Shown here one piece after another: positions 1-7,369 of a DNA stretch of 64,000 nt. Below the pieces are notes generated by a model, which saw nothing but the letters and a program-made list of their open reading frames with translations, was not told where the DNA came from and did not search any database. The position numbers were made by a program, and so were the translations under genes. Source of the stretch: Escherichia sp. ESNIH1 (GTDB taxonomy: Bacteria > Pseudomonadota > Gammaproteobacteria > Enterobacterales > Enterobacteriaceae); assembly GCA_002918705.1 (NCBI GenBank), contig PQKR01000009.1:1-64000 (forward strand), written 5' to 3'. Positions within the stretch are counted from its first letter, which is position 1. Every line of letters begins with the position of its first letter.

Positions 1-2
1 GA

Positions 3-140
3 ACGCGGGAAGAAGCCCGCAGCGATATTTTTGATTACATCGAAATGTTTTATAACAGTAAGCGTCGGCATGGTTCCAGCGATCAGATGTCACCGACAGA
101 ATATGAAAACCAGTATTATCAACGGCTCGGAAGTGTCTAG
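3..140 (+). pseudogene. IS3-family transposase OrfB, C-terminal 45 codons
   Basis: The third forward frame is open from the window edge to the TAG at 138-140. It reads as the very end of an IS3-family integrase-type (rve) transposase: the signature [20 protein letters not shown] is the region that follows the last catalytic Glu of the DDE domain. The rest of the gene lies left of the window, so I cannot tell whether the element is complete. It marks the boundary of an insertion immediately upstream of the AAA+ ATPase gene and overlaps that gene's open frame. Confidence 0.85.
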
Positions 141-1041
141 ATTATCCGTGGCGATTCAAAATGGTAAAAAAAATATACCGACAGACCCGAGATTTACTCT
201 CGATAAAGATGTCATCTTATCCCTGTCCACCCGCTCCTCTCTTGATGAATGTATGGCTCGTCTGCGTTTTCATAAAACGATCTACCAGGAATGGAATTTT
301 TCAGCCGTTGATCCTATGGGGTCGACGGCGATACTAAATTTTTATGGCCCTCCCGGCACCGGGAAAACGCTTTGCGCCGAGGCACTGGCTGGACAGTTAC
401 GGATGCCCTTTATTGCTCTTGGTATTGCAGAACTGGAAAGCAAGTTTATGGGAGAAACGGCTAAAAATATCCAGGCTGCTTTCGCGCAGGCTAAGGAAAG
501 CGGAGCGCTGCTCTTTTTCGATGAAGCCGACACGTTACTGGGGAAACGACTCTCCTCTGTCACACAAGGTGTTGATAATGAAGTTAATGCGATGCGCTCT
601 ACGTTACTGATCGAGCTGGAGCGTTTTGACGGCATTGTAGTTTTCGCGACTAATTTCGCACGTAACTATGATGAGGCGTTCCGCAGCCGTATTGGCTATC
701 ACGTTGAATTTACGCTTCCTGATCTTACAGCCCGTTACCATCTCTGGAACAAATTCCTGGTTGCTGAAATTCCACTCGCTGAAGAAAGAGAAAGCCTTCT
801 TACCGCCGCAAGCGAACTATCCGAAGGCCTGGCAGGACGAGAGATCCGTACCTGTATGCGTCTGGCACTGCCTAAAGTGCTGCTGGAAGCAGAACGCACC
901 GGAGAGGCTGCACAACTTAACATCGCTCATTTACGGAGTGCGATAGAACAGGTTTTGGCCTCCCACCAGGCGATAGCCAATCATTCGGGACGTACAACCA
1001 GTGAAGTCAACACAGCAAAAAAATTATTAGGTATCCAATAA
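103..1041 (+). CDS. AAA+ ATPase (Vps4/spastin/FtsH-like module), 5' end disturbed by an IS
   Basis: Classic AAA ATPase. With the ATG at 103 as start it has Walker A GPPGTGKT (82-89), a pore-loop-like KFMGET, Walker B LLFFDEAD (136-143), sensor-1 Asn184 in ATN, arginine-finger residues in FRSRIG (Arg194/196) and a sensor-2-like GLAGREI. Such modules thread or remodel protein substrates as hexamers. First gene of a four-gene operon: 18 bp and an AGGAG site separate it from the next gene. The start is doubtful. The frame is open back through the IS remnant, and codons before about 159 belong to the IS. The ATG at 161 is one base out of frame across an A8 run (166-173). The native N-terminus may therefore be lost or frameshifted. 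Codon use is more AT-rich than the core genes. Confidence 0.8.
   Translation: MKTSIINGSEVSRLSVAIQNGKKNIPTDPRFTLDKDVILSLSTRSSLDECMARLRFHKTIYQEWNFSAVDPMGSTAILNFYGPPGTGKTLCAEALAGQLRMPFIALGIAELESKFMGETAKNIQAAFAQAKESGALLFFDEADTLLGKRLSSVTQGVDNEVNAMRSTLLIELERFDGIVVFATNFARNYDEAFRSRIGYHVEFTLPDLTARYHLWNKFLVAEIPLAEERESLLTAASELSEGLAGREIRTCMRLALPKVLLEAERTGEAAQLNIAHLRSAIEQVLASHQAIANHSGRTTSEVNTAKKLLGIQ
131..158 (+). repeat. Probable right inverted repeat / end of the IS3-family element
   Basis: The segment just after the transposase stop ends in GTGGCGATTCA. IS3-family elements end in 5'-TG...CA-3', and an end of the type TGAATCGCCACGG (reverse complement of this one) fits the family, so the element most likely finishes at 158. 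The left end is outside the window, so the inverted partner and the 3-4 bp target duplication cannot be checked here. Confidence 0.55.
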
Positions 1042-1059
1042 AAACAACAGGAGAAAATC

Positions 1060-2331
1060 ATGGGGTTATGGTCAGGTTTCAGCAGTTTTTGCAGCAGCGT
1101 AGCAAGTGCAGTGACAAGCACTGCTAGCCGGGTATGGAATGGTATTAAAGAAACCGCAGCTAAAACCGTTTCCTGGATGGCAGAAAAAGCTGAGACCTTT
1201 GTGGGAAGCGTAAAGAGCGTCTGGGAAAAGGTGAAGCCATTTATCAGTAATGTGATTCGCCCTATCGTGCAAAACGCAGCAAAATTAGCTGAAAAGATGT
1301 TGCCACAATTCCCGTGGGTGGGTGGCGCTTTAAAAGCGCTGGATAAAGCGTTGGGGCTGCTGGTCGAATGGGATAAGAGTGAGCTGGCGAAACGTATTGG
1401 TAAGGCCATTGAGTGGGCAATTAATAAAGCCAAACAACTTAAAGATTTGTTTCTTACACAGGAAGAAATGGATGAGGCCAGTGAGCATGAGCAAGCACTA
1501 CGCGAAGCACGTAACCAGATGCGCGGGGAAGCAGCGAGTGCTGTTGATCTGGCGAGTCTGATTACCTTATATGCCCAACTCTCAACGCGTATTAAGGACG
1601 TCCTGGATAACATACAGATCAACGATTTCGAACATTATCTGCGGTTACGCGCTTCGCAGAAGTTACTGAAAGATACTGAGCAGCATCTTACGCGTGCGCA
1701 GGACATTGATACGATAACCGATGACGACCTGTTTCTTATTGAAACTGGCAACGAATTGCTAAAACCCAACCCTCAGTTGAGCGATGACGCAACGCAACGC
1801 CTGGATCGTGTTGTGATGGCACGTTTTGGCAAGAAGCTTATCCCCTTCGTGTTCGAAGAAATGATAATGGCCTGGGGGTATAACCTGCAGGATATGGAAA
1901 ATGAATGGAAATCGCTGAATGACGATCTGTCGAAAGAACAAGTACTTCTGCGACGTCTACAGATTGGCCAGCGCCTTGGTGATCTTCAGGAAGATGAAGT
2001 ACCAATGCTCAACGACCTAGAAGCTCGTTTACCAGTGCAACAGGCTGAGATGGAAGCAAAACGCAAACGAACCAATGAAATGCGTAATTATGTTTTTGCA
2101 GCAGAAGGATTTCTGCAAATGCTAGAAAAAGAGCCTGAAGAATTTGCTGACCAAGAATATTTGATGGAAGACAGCAGCACGGTTGGGATGATTATTATTG
2201 AGTGTGCTCAGTTTGGTAAGCGTTGGGAAGAACTTAATACCGAGCAACAAAGCTTAATTATCGATTTTGCCAATATCTTTGAAAAAGCCAGCCGCGCACG
2301 TGCAAGCAAGCTTGTCGAGGTGGCAGCATGA
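1060..2331 (+). CDS. All-helical Trp-rich protein of unknown function in AAA/ZorAB-like operon
   Basis: I do not recognise this 423-residue protein. Residues 1-125 form a run of amphipathic helices with Trp at 4, 26, 39, 55, 86, 104 and 119, rich in Ala, Lys and Val. This pattern suits membrane-surface binding or helical bundle packing. No hydrophobic span is long enough for an ordinary membrane segment and there is no signal peptide. Residues 130-420 are charged and predicted helical, with coiled-coil stretches around 140-210 and 290-350. It follows the ATPase with an AGGAG ribosome site and overlaps the next gene by ATGA. Its position makes it a candidate substrate of the ATPase or the effector/cytoplasmic partner of the motor; both are inference. 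Confidence 0.8.
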   Translation: MGLWSGFSSFCSSVASAVTSTASRVWNGIKETAAKTVSWMAEKAETFVGSVKSVWEKVKPFISNVIRPIVQNAAKLAEKMLPQFPWVGGALKALDKALGLLVEWDKSELAKRIGKAIEWAINKAKQLKDLFLTQEEMDEASEHEQALREARNQMRGEAASAVDLASLITLYAQLSTRIKDVLDNIQINDFEHYLRLRASQKLLKDTEQHLTRAQDIDTITDDDLFLIETGNELLKPNPQLSDDATQRLDRVVMARFGKKLIPFVFEEMIMAWGYNLQDMENEWKSLNDDLSKEQVLLRRLQIGQRLGDLQEDEVPMLNDLEARLPVQQAEMEAKRKRTNEMRNYVFAAEGFLQMLEKEPEEFADQEYLMEDSSTVGMIIIECAQFGKRWEELNTEQQSLIIDFANIFEKASRARASKLVEVAA

Positions 2332-4280
2332 CGTTTCATGAATTTTTTGCCTTTATATTGCCGGAATTCGACGTCATTCAGATGCTGTTTGGCGGCACAA
2401 TGCTTTTTTTGGTTTTACTGACGATTGGTTTATTGCTCTGGCAGGCAAATCAGCGCTTTTGGGACAGAAAATGGCAAGGTGATGCACTGAATAATGGGGC
2501 AGACCATCTCGATGTTGATCATGGTTCAGTCAACGAAATCAGCGCAGCAGTTGCCAGCCCCGCAGAAAAAATGGCCGATATTATGCCGGGCATTTTGTTA
2601 ATTTTAGGGTTGCTAGGCACCTTTCTCGGTCTGGGAATTGCCCTTAATAAAGCATCGGATATTTTGATTGATGCTAACTCCGCAGGCATGGATAACGCCA
2701 TGTCGAATCTGATGGGGATGATGGAAGGGCTGGGGACGAAATTTAAAACGTCGACATGGGGGATCATGGCGTATCTGATCCTTAAAGCCTGTGCTGCTGG
2801 GTTAGGATATGACGAGAAGCGTTTGCGCTGGTGCGCACAGCAGATGAAACAAGTGTTTGACCAGTCTCGAGAGCAAAAGCGTGCTGAACATAAAGAGACC
2901 CAGTTGCAGTATCTGGCAGCATTACAGGGTTTGAACGATAGAATGCAGGTGGAAAGCGAAGCCACACGGCAGTTGCTGAGCAAGTTCTCTTCAGGTATGG
3001 AGTCGTTTTTACAACCCCTGATTGACCAGGGCCATGCAGCCGCACAACAACGCAAAATACAGGAAACATATCTGGAACAATTGACAGATATATCCCGTAG
3101 TACTCAGCAGCAACATATCGATGGATTGCAGCACGTATGCAACAGTATTCACGAGGAAAGCGAAAATTCCCGGCAGGCTAACCATTCACACCATGCCGAG
3201 GTAGCTGCGATCTATATGAGGATCGCCGGTCAGGGTGATAACGCTGAACAACAGCGTATTAGCCAGAATGAGCAATTGGTCAAACTGCAAGACCTCTTGC
3301 ATGAAATTCAAAACGATATCGTTAAGGGTACCCAAGATCAGTCTGTGCAGGGGCAACAACAGATAACAGAGTTAACGACGACCCGAGAATCGTTACAGCA
3401 CTTCATTAATACCAACAGTAGTAACCTGTCCGCAATTCAACATTCAGCCGAAAAAATGTCATCTGCAGCACAAGAAATGGGTAATTCCGCAGGTGATTTG
3501 CAACAGGTTATCGGCGATTTCCGTATGGGCATTACCGATATGTTAGGCACGGTTAAAACCGACCTTGGTTCCACCATCTCCCAAATGGGCGAAAGTTTTA
3601 GCCAGAATATGGAATCGATATCCACCAGTATGGCAAATGCAACAGATGGCATTTCCAGTGCAGTTACCGACCTTTCTCAAAACGTTGGCACCACAATGAG
3701 TGAAGTTCGAATTTCCATCGATCAATCGATGAAAACTCAGCGTGATGCGCAGCGTGAATTTATGATCACCAGTGAAACTTTAAATGAAAAAGTGATCGCT
3801 ATGACAAAACTGGTTGATGATTTGCGTGAGCAAATAGTTAACGGGCTAACAGCGGTATCCAGCAGCAATCGGCAAGTAGCAAGCCTGAACAACCGTTATG
3901 CGGAGATGACGACATCAGGCGAAAGAAATGCAGATGCGATTGAAACGCTGGTGAATCAACTTCAACTCATGCAGAAAGAGAGCCCTCTTCAGCCGGGAAT
4001 GGACAGGGTCACTGCAGGTGTCGGTAAACTGGTGCACAGCATTGAATCATTACGTGATGAAATGCTGAGTAATACTGATGCCTCTGCTGCACTTTCTTCG
4101 CTCGATGACAGATTGATCCGTTCTCTGGAAGAGCTGGGGGAGATTCGTAAAATGCTATCACCACCAGAACGGAACCACCTGGTTCAGCAAATTGAAAAAA
4201 GCCTGACGCCACTTGCCAATACATTGCAACATATCGACCAAACGTTATCGACCATGAACATCGTTAATGATGCAGTCTGA
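2328..4280 (+). CDS. MotA/TolQ/ExbB-type channel protein with long coiled-coil tail (ZorA-like)
   Basis: 650 residues. A membrane segment at 17-39 is followed by a MotA/TolQ-type core: TM about 84-106 with GLLGTFLGL (94-102), then GLGTKFKTSTWGIMAYLILK (TM about 141-159), the GLxTxFxTSxxGI pattern of proton-channel stators. From about 165 to the end it is a soluble helical tail of almost 490 residues with Ser/Thr/Gln-rich heptads resembling a chemoreceptor or tape-measure rod. ZorA of Zorya defence has this architecture: a MotA-like channel plus a long intracellular tail. The start overlaps the preceding stop (ATGA) and the next gene, a MotB/ZorB-like protein, begins 11 bp after its stop. I infer a stator-type ion-driven motor with a cytoplasmic tail. 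It is not TolQ or ExbB, which lack such a tail. Confidence 0.85.
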   Translation: MTFHEFFAFILPEFDVIQMLFGGTMLFLVLLTIGLLLWQANQRFWDRKWQGDALNNGADHLDVDHGSVNEISAAVASPAEKMADIMPGILLILGLLGTFLGLGIALNKASDILIDANSAGMDNAMSNLMGMMEGLGTKFKTSTWGIMAYLILKACAAGLGYDEKRLRWCAQQMKQVFDQSREQKRAEHKETQLQYLAALQGLNDRMQVESEATRQLLSKFSSGMESFLQPLIDQGHAAAQQRKIQETYLEQLTDISRSTQQQHIDGLQHVCNSIHEESENSRQANHSHHAEVAAIYMRIAGQGDNAEQQRISQNEQLVKLQDLLHEIQNDIVKGTQDQSVQGQQQITELTTTRESLQHFINTNSSNLSAIQHSAEKMSSAAQEMGNSAGDLQQVIGDFRMGITDMLGTVKTDLGSTISQMGESFSQNMESISTSMANATDGISSAVTDLSQNVGTTMSEVRISIDQSMKTQRDAQREFMITSETLNEKVIAMTKLVDDLREQIVNGLTAVSSSNRQVASLNNRYAEMTTSGERNADAIETLVNQLQLMQKESPLQPGMDRVTAGVGKLVHSIESLRDEMLSNTDASAALSSLDDRLIRSLEELGEIRKMLSPPERNHLVQQIEKSLTPLANTLQHIDQTLSTMNIVNDAV

Positions 4281-4291
4281 GGTACTCACTC

Positions 4292-4933
4292 ATGAAAGAT
4301 AAACCTAATGAGTGGGTCTCGATCTCCGACCTGATGTCAGGAGTAATGGCTGTAGTTATGTTACTGCTGGTGATGTCTGTACTACAGAAAACATGGTCAG
4401 ATATTAAGCATAAGCAGGAAATGGAACAGGGAATCAATGCCCAGCGAGCCCGGGTAGGGGAAATGTTGGGAAGTATTAAAACCACGCTTGATGGAACGGC
4501 AAATGAAGGCTTAGTTGCGCTGGATGTCAACTCGCAAAAAATTACGTTGCGTGATGGAGTTTTCAATCGCGGCAGCGCCTGCATTGCATCTCAGGCAAGC
4601 CAGGCATTAGCGACAATTGAAACGCAGGTCGTCAGATTTCTTACCGAATTTAGAAGCGGACAAGTTTATATTGAAGGGTATACGGATAATCTTCCGGTTA
4701 CCCGTCCGGTGACTAATTTTGAAAGTTTCTGCACTGTCTATGACGATAATTTTACCTTATCGGCAGCGCGTGCAAGAGAGGCGCGTAAATTTATAGTTGG
4801 CGATCTTGCTCAGGCTTTTGCACGTCGGGTGATTGTTGCCGGATATGGTGATTCGCAGCCTATTCCCGGTGTTGCACCGGAAGATGCACGTCAGCGTCGT
4901 ATTGAAGTTCGGTTCGTGTTGCCAGAAAAGTAG
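4292..4933 (+). CDS. MotB/ZorB-like OmpA-domain peptidoglycan-binding protein
   Basis: 213 residues. One membrane segment at about 9-31 begins with WVSISDLMSG. Asp13 sits where the proton-carrying Asp of MotB/ZorB is found. A short linker leads to a periplasmic OmpA/MotB C-terminal domain with GYTDN (129-133), LSAARA (156-161) and RQRRIEV (200-206), the peptidoglycan-binding signature. Cys97 and Cys147 could form a disulfide. It follows the ZorA-like gene with a GAGG site and closes the four-gene operon. Together they predict a MotA5B2-type complex anchored to the cell wall. A plain OmpA lipoprotein is unlikely because there is no lipobox and the Asp-bearing helix is of MotB type. Confidence 0.87.
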   Translation: MKDKPNEWVSISDLMSGVMAVVMLLLVMSVLQKTWSDIKHKQEMEQGINAQRARVGEMLGSIKTTLDGTANEGLVALDVNSQKITLRDGVFNRGSACIASQASQALATIETQVVRFLTEFRSGQVYIEGYTDNLPVTRPVTNFESFCTVYDDNFTLSAARAREARKFIVGDLAQAFARRVIVAGYGDSQPIPGVAPEDARQRRIEVRFVLPEK

Positions 4934-5163
4934 TATTACCTGGCGTGATATTAATCGGAGTGTCTACGTGCTAAAGGCGAGAGCCTGTGCCGCCACCAAT
5001 GTACTGTCATTTATTAGACGTGACCGCTCAGGCGGTCACCGAAATAAAGAAGAAAGTCTCCTATAACCCTCCGCCAGTATCTCGGCGGCATCGCAATTTT
5101 TTGATGCCGCAGAGAACACCAGCCACACAACGTTCTTACCTGATAGCCTTGTTCAGATAAATG
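4934..5163 (+). other. Intergenic region between motor operon and integrase
   Basis: 230 bp without a convincing gene. It holds a perfect hairpin GTGACCGC-TCAG-GCGGTCAC at 5020-5039, not followed by a T run, so it is a weak terminator at best. A 32-codon frame (GTG 4968, stop 5066) has a well-placed GGAG seven bases upstream, but nothing else supports it. The integrase converges on this space from the other side. Confidence 0.5.
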
Positions 5164-6480
5164 CTACTTCCGCCCAAACAGGTTCACAACGTTGTTTTCC
5201 TGCTGCCGCTGATAGTTGTTGACCCTGTCTTCCCAGATCTCAAGCGCCCTACGCTTTTCAGTCAGGTAATCATAACGATCATAGTGTTTCGAGCTGACGT
5301 CATTCAAAGCGTGATTCTGGATACGGTCGCGGATCTCTTTGCTGATCCCCGCCTCCCCCATCAGCGTTTTACAGGTCCGGCGTAAATCTCGCGCCGTGAA
5401 AACTTTAAACTCAGGATTAAAGGCCCGGAAATACATGATCGAACGTGCCAGACTGTCGGTGCGCACCGGTCGCTCGCCGTTGGTCGAGAGTGGGAAGATA
5501 TAGGGACTGTTACTTTCCTTAGTCAGTTCTTTCACTGAGGCTAATTCCTGTAGTGCCGATTCAGTCAGCGGGATCAGGTGTTCTCGTTTGTTTTTCGATA
5601 CATCGGCAATTACCAGGAGCGTCTTTTGCTGCCAGTCAATCGCGCTCCACTGGCTGGCTATCATTTCAAACGGACGCTGCCCGCCAGCATAAACACAGAA
5701 GCGGATAAGGTGTTGCATCAACGGTCCAACGTTGGTGGCCTCGGCGAACTGTTCCATGACAAAACGTAGCTCCTCCAGCGTTAACCATGTATCACCCACT
5801 TTCTCCGCTGAGGATTGCTTCGGTATCGCCGATACCGGGTTAACTTCGAGCCCGAACGTAATGCCCACACTGGTATTAATGGGATCGTTATCGGCTTTAA
5901 GCCCGTAGTTAAATGCCGCCATCAGGTAGGAACGAACTCGATTCGCATGCACCACCGCATCACGCTGGATAATGCCTGACAGGATGCTTTTGATCTGCAG
6001 AGGCGTCACATCCTTGGCTTTGGTTTCGCGAGGAATAACCGAATAGCACTCTTTTTCAAGACGTTTCAGTACATCGGCCCAGGTACGCTTATTGTCGAGT
6101 TTCATCTTGTTAACGTAGCCATGCACCAGTTCTTCAAACGATCCCTGTGAACGATGGAGCTGCATGATGTGCTGTTCGGCCAGGCGTTGTTGCTCAAGCT
6201 CTTGCTGGGGTTCTTTTCCTTCGACAAGCCAGGCTCCGTACTTTTTCGCCAGCTCATTGGCCGTCACCAGTTTCATCTCAGGCCAGATGCCCAACTGGAT
6301 GAACTTCTCTTTCTTGCCTTTCTCAACGTAGTAACGGAAATAAAAAACTTTGCTGCCTGAAGGCTGAACCTTAACGCCAAGCCTGCCAGTACCACGCTGA
6401 GCGCTGTTGCTCCACACGTAGTACGACGTACTTTTTGTCTTCAATCCACGTATAGCAGTCTCGGTAAGATTAGCGGCCAT
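5164..6480 (-). CDS. P4-type tyrosine integrase of the ileX island
   Basis: 438 residues from the ATG at 6480, chosen because AAAGG lies at good distance; an upstream in-frame ATG at 6525 falls inside the iteron cluster. The N-terminal DUF4102 arm-binding domain (about 1-90) and core-binding domain (about 110-195) precede the tyrosine recombinase domain. Catalytic candidates are Arg269 (GGQRP), Arg364-x-x-Arg367 (ARDLRRT, where most relatives have HxxR), His390 (QNH) and Tyr400. Length and order fit P4-like integrases of tRNA-borne islands. Only about 200 bp separates it from the ileX 3' fragment, so it very probably mediates integration there. The cluster of 12-bp repeats just upstream suggests autoregulation. 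Confidence 0.93.
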   Translation of the reverse strand: MAANLTETAIRGLKTKSTSYYVWSNSAQRGTGRLGVKVQPSGSKVFYFRYYVEKGKKEKFIQLGIWPEMKLVTANELAKKYGAWLVEGKEPQQELEQQRLAEQHIMQLHRSQGSFEELVHGYVNKMKLDNKRTWADVLKRLEKECYSVIPRETKAKDVTPLQIKSILSGIIQRDAVVHANRVRSYLMAAFNYGLKADNDPINTSVGITFGLEVNPVSAIPKQSSAEKVGDTWLTLEELRFVMEQFAEATNVGPLMQHLIRFCVYAGGQRPFEMIASQWSAIDWQQKTLLVIADVSKNKREHLIPLTESALQELASVKELTKESNSPYIFPLSTNGERPVRTDSLARSIMYFRAFNPEFKVFTARDLRRTCKTLMGEAGISKEIRDRIQNHALNDVSSKHYDRYDYLTEKRRALEIWEDRVNNYQRQQENNVVNLFGRK

Positions 6481-6505
6481 GAGGTTACCTTTATGAGGAT
6501 AAGCG

Positions 6506-6551
6506 TTACCTGACCCAACGCCCATTTTGGGTCAGGTAATGGGTCAGGTAA
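6506..6551. repeat. Three 12-bp iterons upstream of int
   Basis: TTACCTGACCCA (6506-6517) is the perfect inverse of TGGGTCAGGTAA (6528-6539), which is repeated directly and without spacing at 6540-6551. The cluster lies 26-71 bp upstream of the chosen int start. It could be an operator for int or its excisionase, or arm-type integrase sites. Confidence 0.85.
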
Positions 6552-6603
6552 GGATAGTACAATGGGGAAATGAGAGAACCAACCAGAAACAAAAATAACT
6601 CCA

Positions 6604-6616
6604 TAACCAATTGATT
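6604..6616 (-). promoter_or_regulatory. Predicted IHF site between int and the attachment site
   Basis: TAACCAATTGATT matches the reverse form of the IHF consensus (YAANNNNTTGATW) at every defined position. It lies in AT-rich DNA with two direct copies of ACAATTAAAAA (6621-6631 and 6653-6663), next to the recombination site. IHF bending is usual in P4/lambda-type attachment regions. Confidence 0.45.
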
Positions 6617-6677
6617 ATAGACAATTAAAAATACAAGCAGAGACAATGGCGAACAATTAAAAACATGCCAATTTTAT

Positions 6678-6724
6678 GACTCATAATCGCTTGGTCGTTG
6701 GTTCAAACCCAACAGGGGCCACCA
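6678..6724 (+). other. Attachment site (att): displaced 3' end of ileX tRNA
   Basis: 47 bp covering the anticodon arm from GACTCATAATC, variable loop, T arm GTTGG-TTCAAAC-CCAAC, acceptor strand and CCA of tRNA-Ile2 (CAT anticodon, ileX/ileY type). No 5' half precedes it: the sequence to the left is AT-rich island DNA. This is the duplicated target end left by integration into ileX, and the intact tRNA should lie at the other island end, outside the window. The T-stem pairing is complete, so it is not decayed. Confidence 0.88.
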
Positions 6725-6730
6725 AAAATC

Positions 6731-6767
6731 AAGGGCTTAGATAAGATATTATCTAAGCCCTTTTTCT
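6731..6767 (+). terminator. Rho-independent terminator of ileX
   Basis: Perfect 13-bp stem (6731-6743 with 6750-6762), six-base loop, and a T-rich tail TTTTTCTTTA. It is the original terminator of the ileX tRNA gene, now separated from the 5' half by the island. Confidence 0.88.
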
Positions 6768-6874
6768 TTAGTCTTATTATCAAGCCTATAAAATCAGGCT
6801 CCTTTCAGCATATCAAATACTACGTGGCGATCCGCATAGCACATACGCCACGCGGGGTCAGAGAGTCATTGTTA

Positions 6875-7243
6875 CTACAAGCTTTGTTCCGCTGGCACAC
6901 CTACCTGTGAACCTCCATTCAAACGGAAAGTGATGGTAATCTTTTGCGGTATAGAGGTCGGTTTCATGCCACACCAGTTATTCATCGCGCTGAGAGTTTC
7001 GCGATCGAATATATCAGCTGGCTGTGCAGAAAGAATTCGGACGTTCTCAGCACAGCCCTTTTCGTTCACGGTGTATGAGGCTTCTACATCACCTTCGATT
7101 CGTTGAGCCTGAGCTTGTACTGGGTATAGCGGCTGTTTGCGATAGGCAGACTGCCCATCAGGCGCGTACGCAGGGGTTGAAGGTGTTTGCTTATTAGCGC
7201 ATCCAGTAGCTAGCACGATCAGTATAATAACCAAGTATTTCAT
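6875..7243 (-). CDS. Lipoprotein with TonB C-terminal-like domain
   Basis: 122 residues from the ATG at 7243. Residues 1-15 are a lipoprotein signal ending in LATGC (Cys15), followed by a short Pro/Ser/Thr-rich linker and a TonB-C-type fold at about 45-115 (VEASYTVNEKGCAENVRIL, then a segment around ETLSAMNNW). In family proteins this domain docks TonB-dependent receptors, but here it is lipid-anchored and lacks the TonB inner-membrane anchor and long proline arm. It is followed downstream (to the left) by the ileX terminator. Its neighbour at 7370-7744 is a lipoprotein with a TolA-C domain on the same strand, 126 bp upstream. Confidence 0.75.
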   Translation of the reverse strand: MKYLVIILIVLATGCANKQTPSTPAYAPDGQSAYRKQPLYPVQAQAQRIEGDVEASYTVNEKGCAENVRILSAQPADIFDRETLSAMNNWCGMKPTSIPQKITITFRLNGGSQVGVPAEQSL

Positions 7244-7369
7244 TTCATTAGTTCCATTAGGACAGATGACGAAACTCACGGCAGGAGTACATATCTATGC
7301 GCGTAAGTAAGAAAATGAATATCAAGCTATGGCCAGCATCACCAATATCAACCAAAAATGCGTCACGCC

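Noticed and set aside
2328..4280. Reading the tail of the ZorA-like protein as a chemoreceptor
   Set aside because: No HAMP domain and no conserved signalling tip with the Gln-Thr-Asn-Ile-Leu core; similarity is only coiled-coil composition.
103..4933. Assignment of the motor operon to Zorya type I or II
   Set aside because: No ZorC (EH signature), ZorD helicase or ZorE HNH nuclease is present in the window; only the AB pair is alike.
6678..6724. A complete tRNA gene at the island end
   Set aside because: Only the anticodon-to-CCA half is present; no D arm or 5' acceptor strand precedes it.
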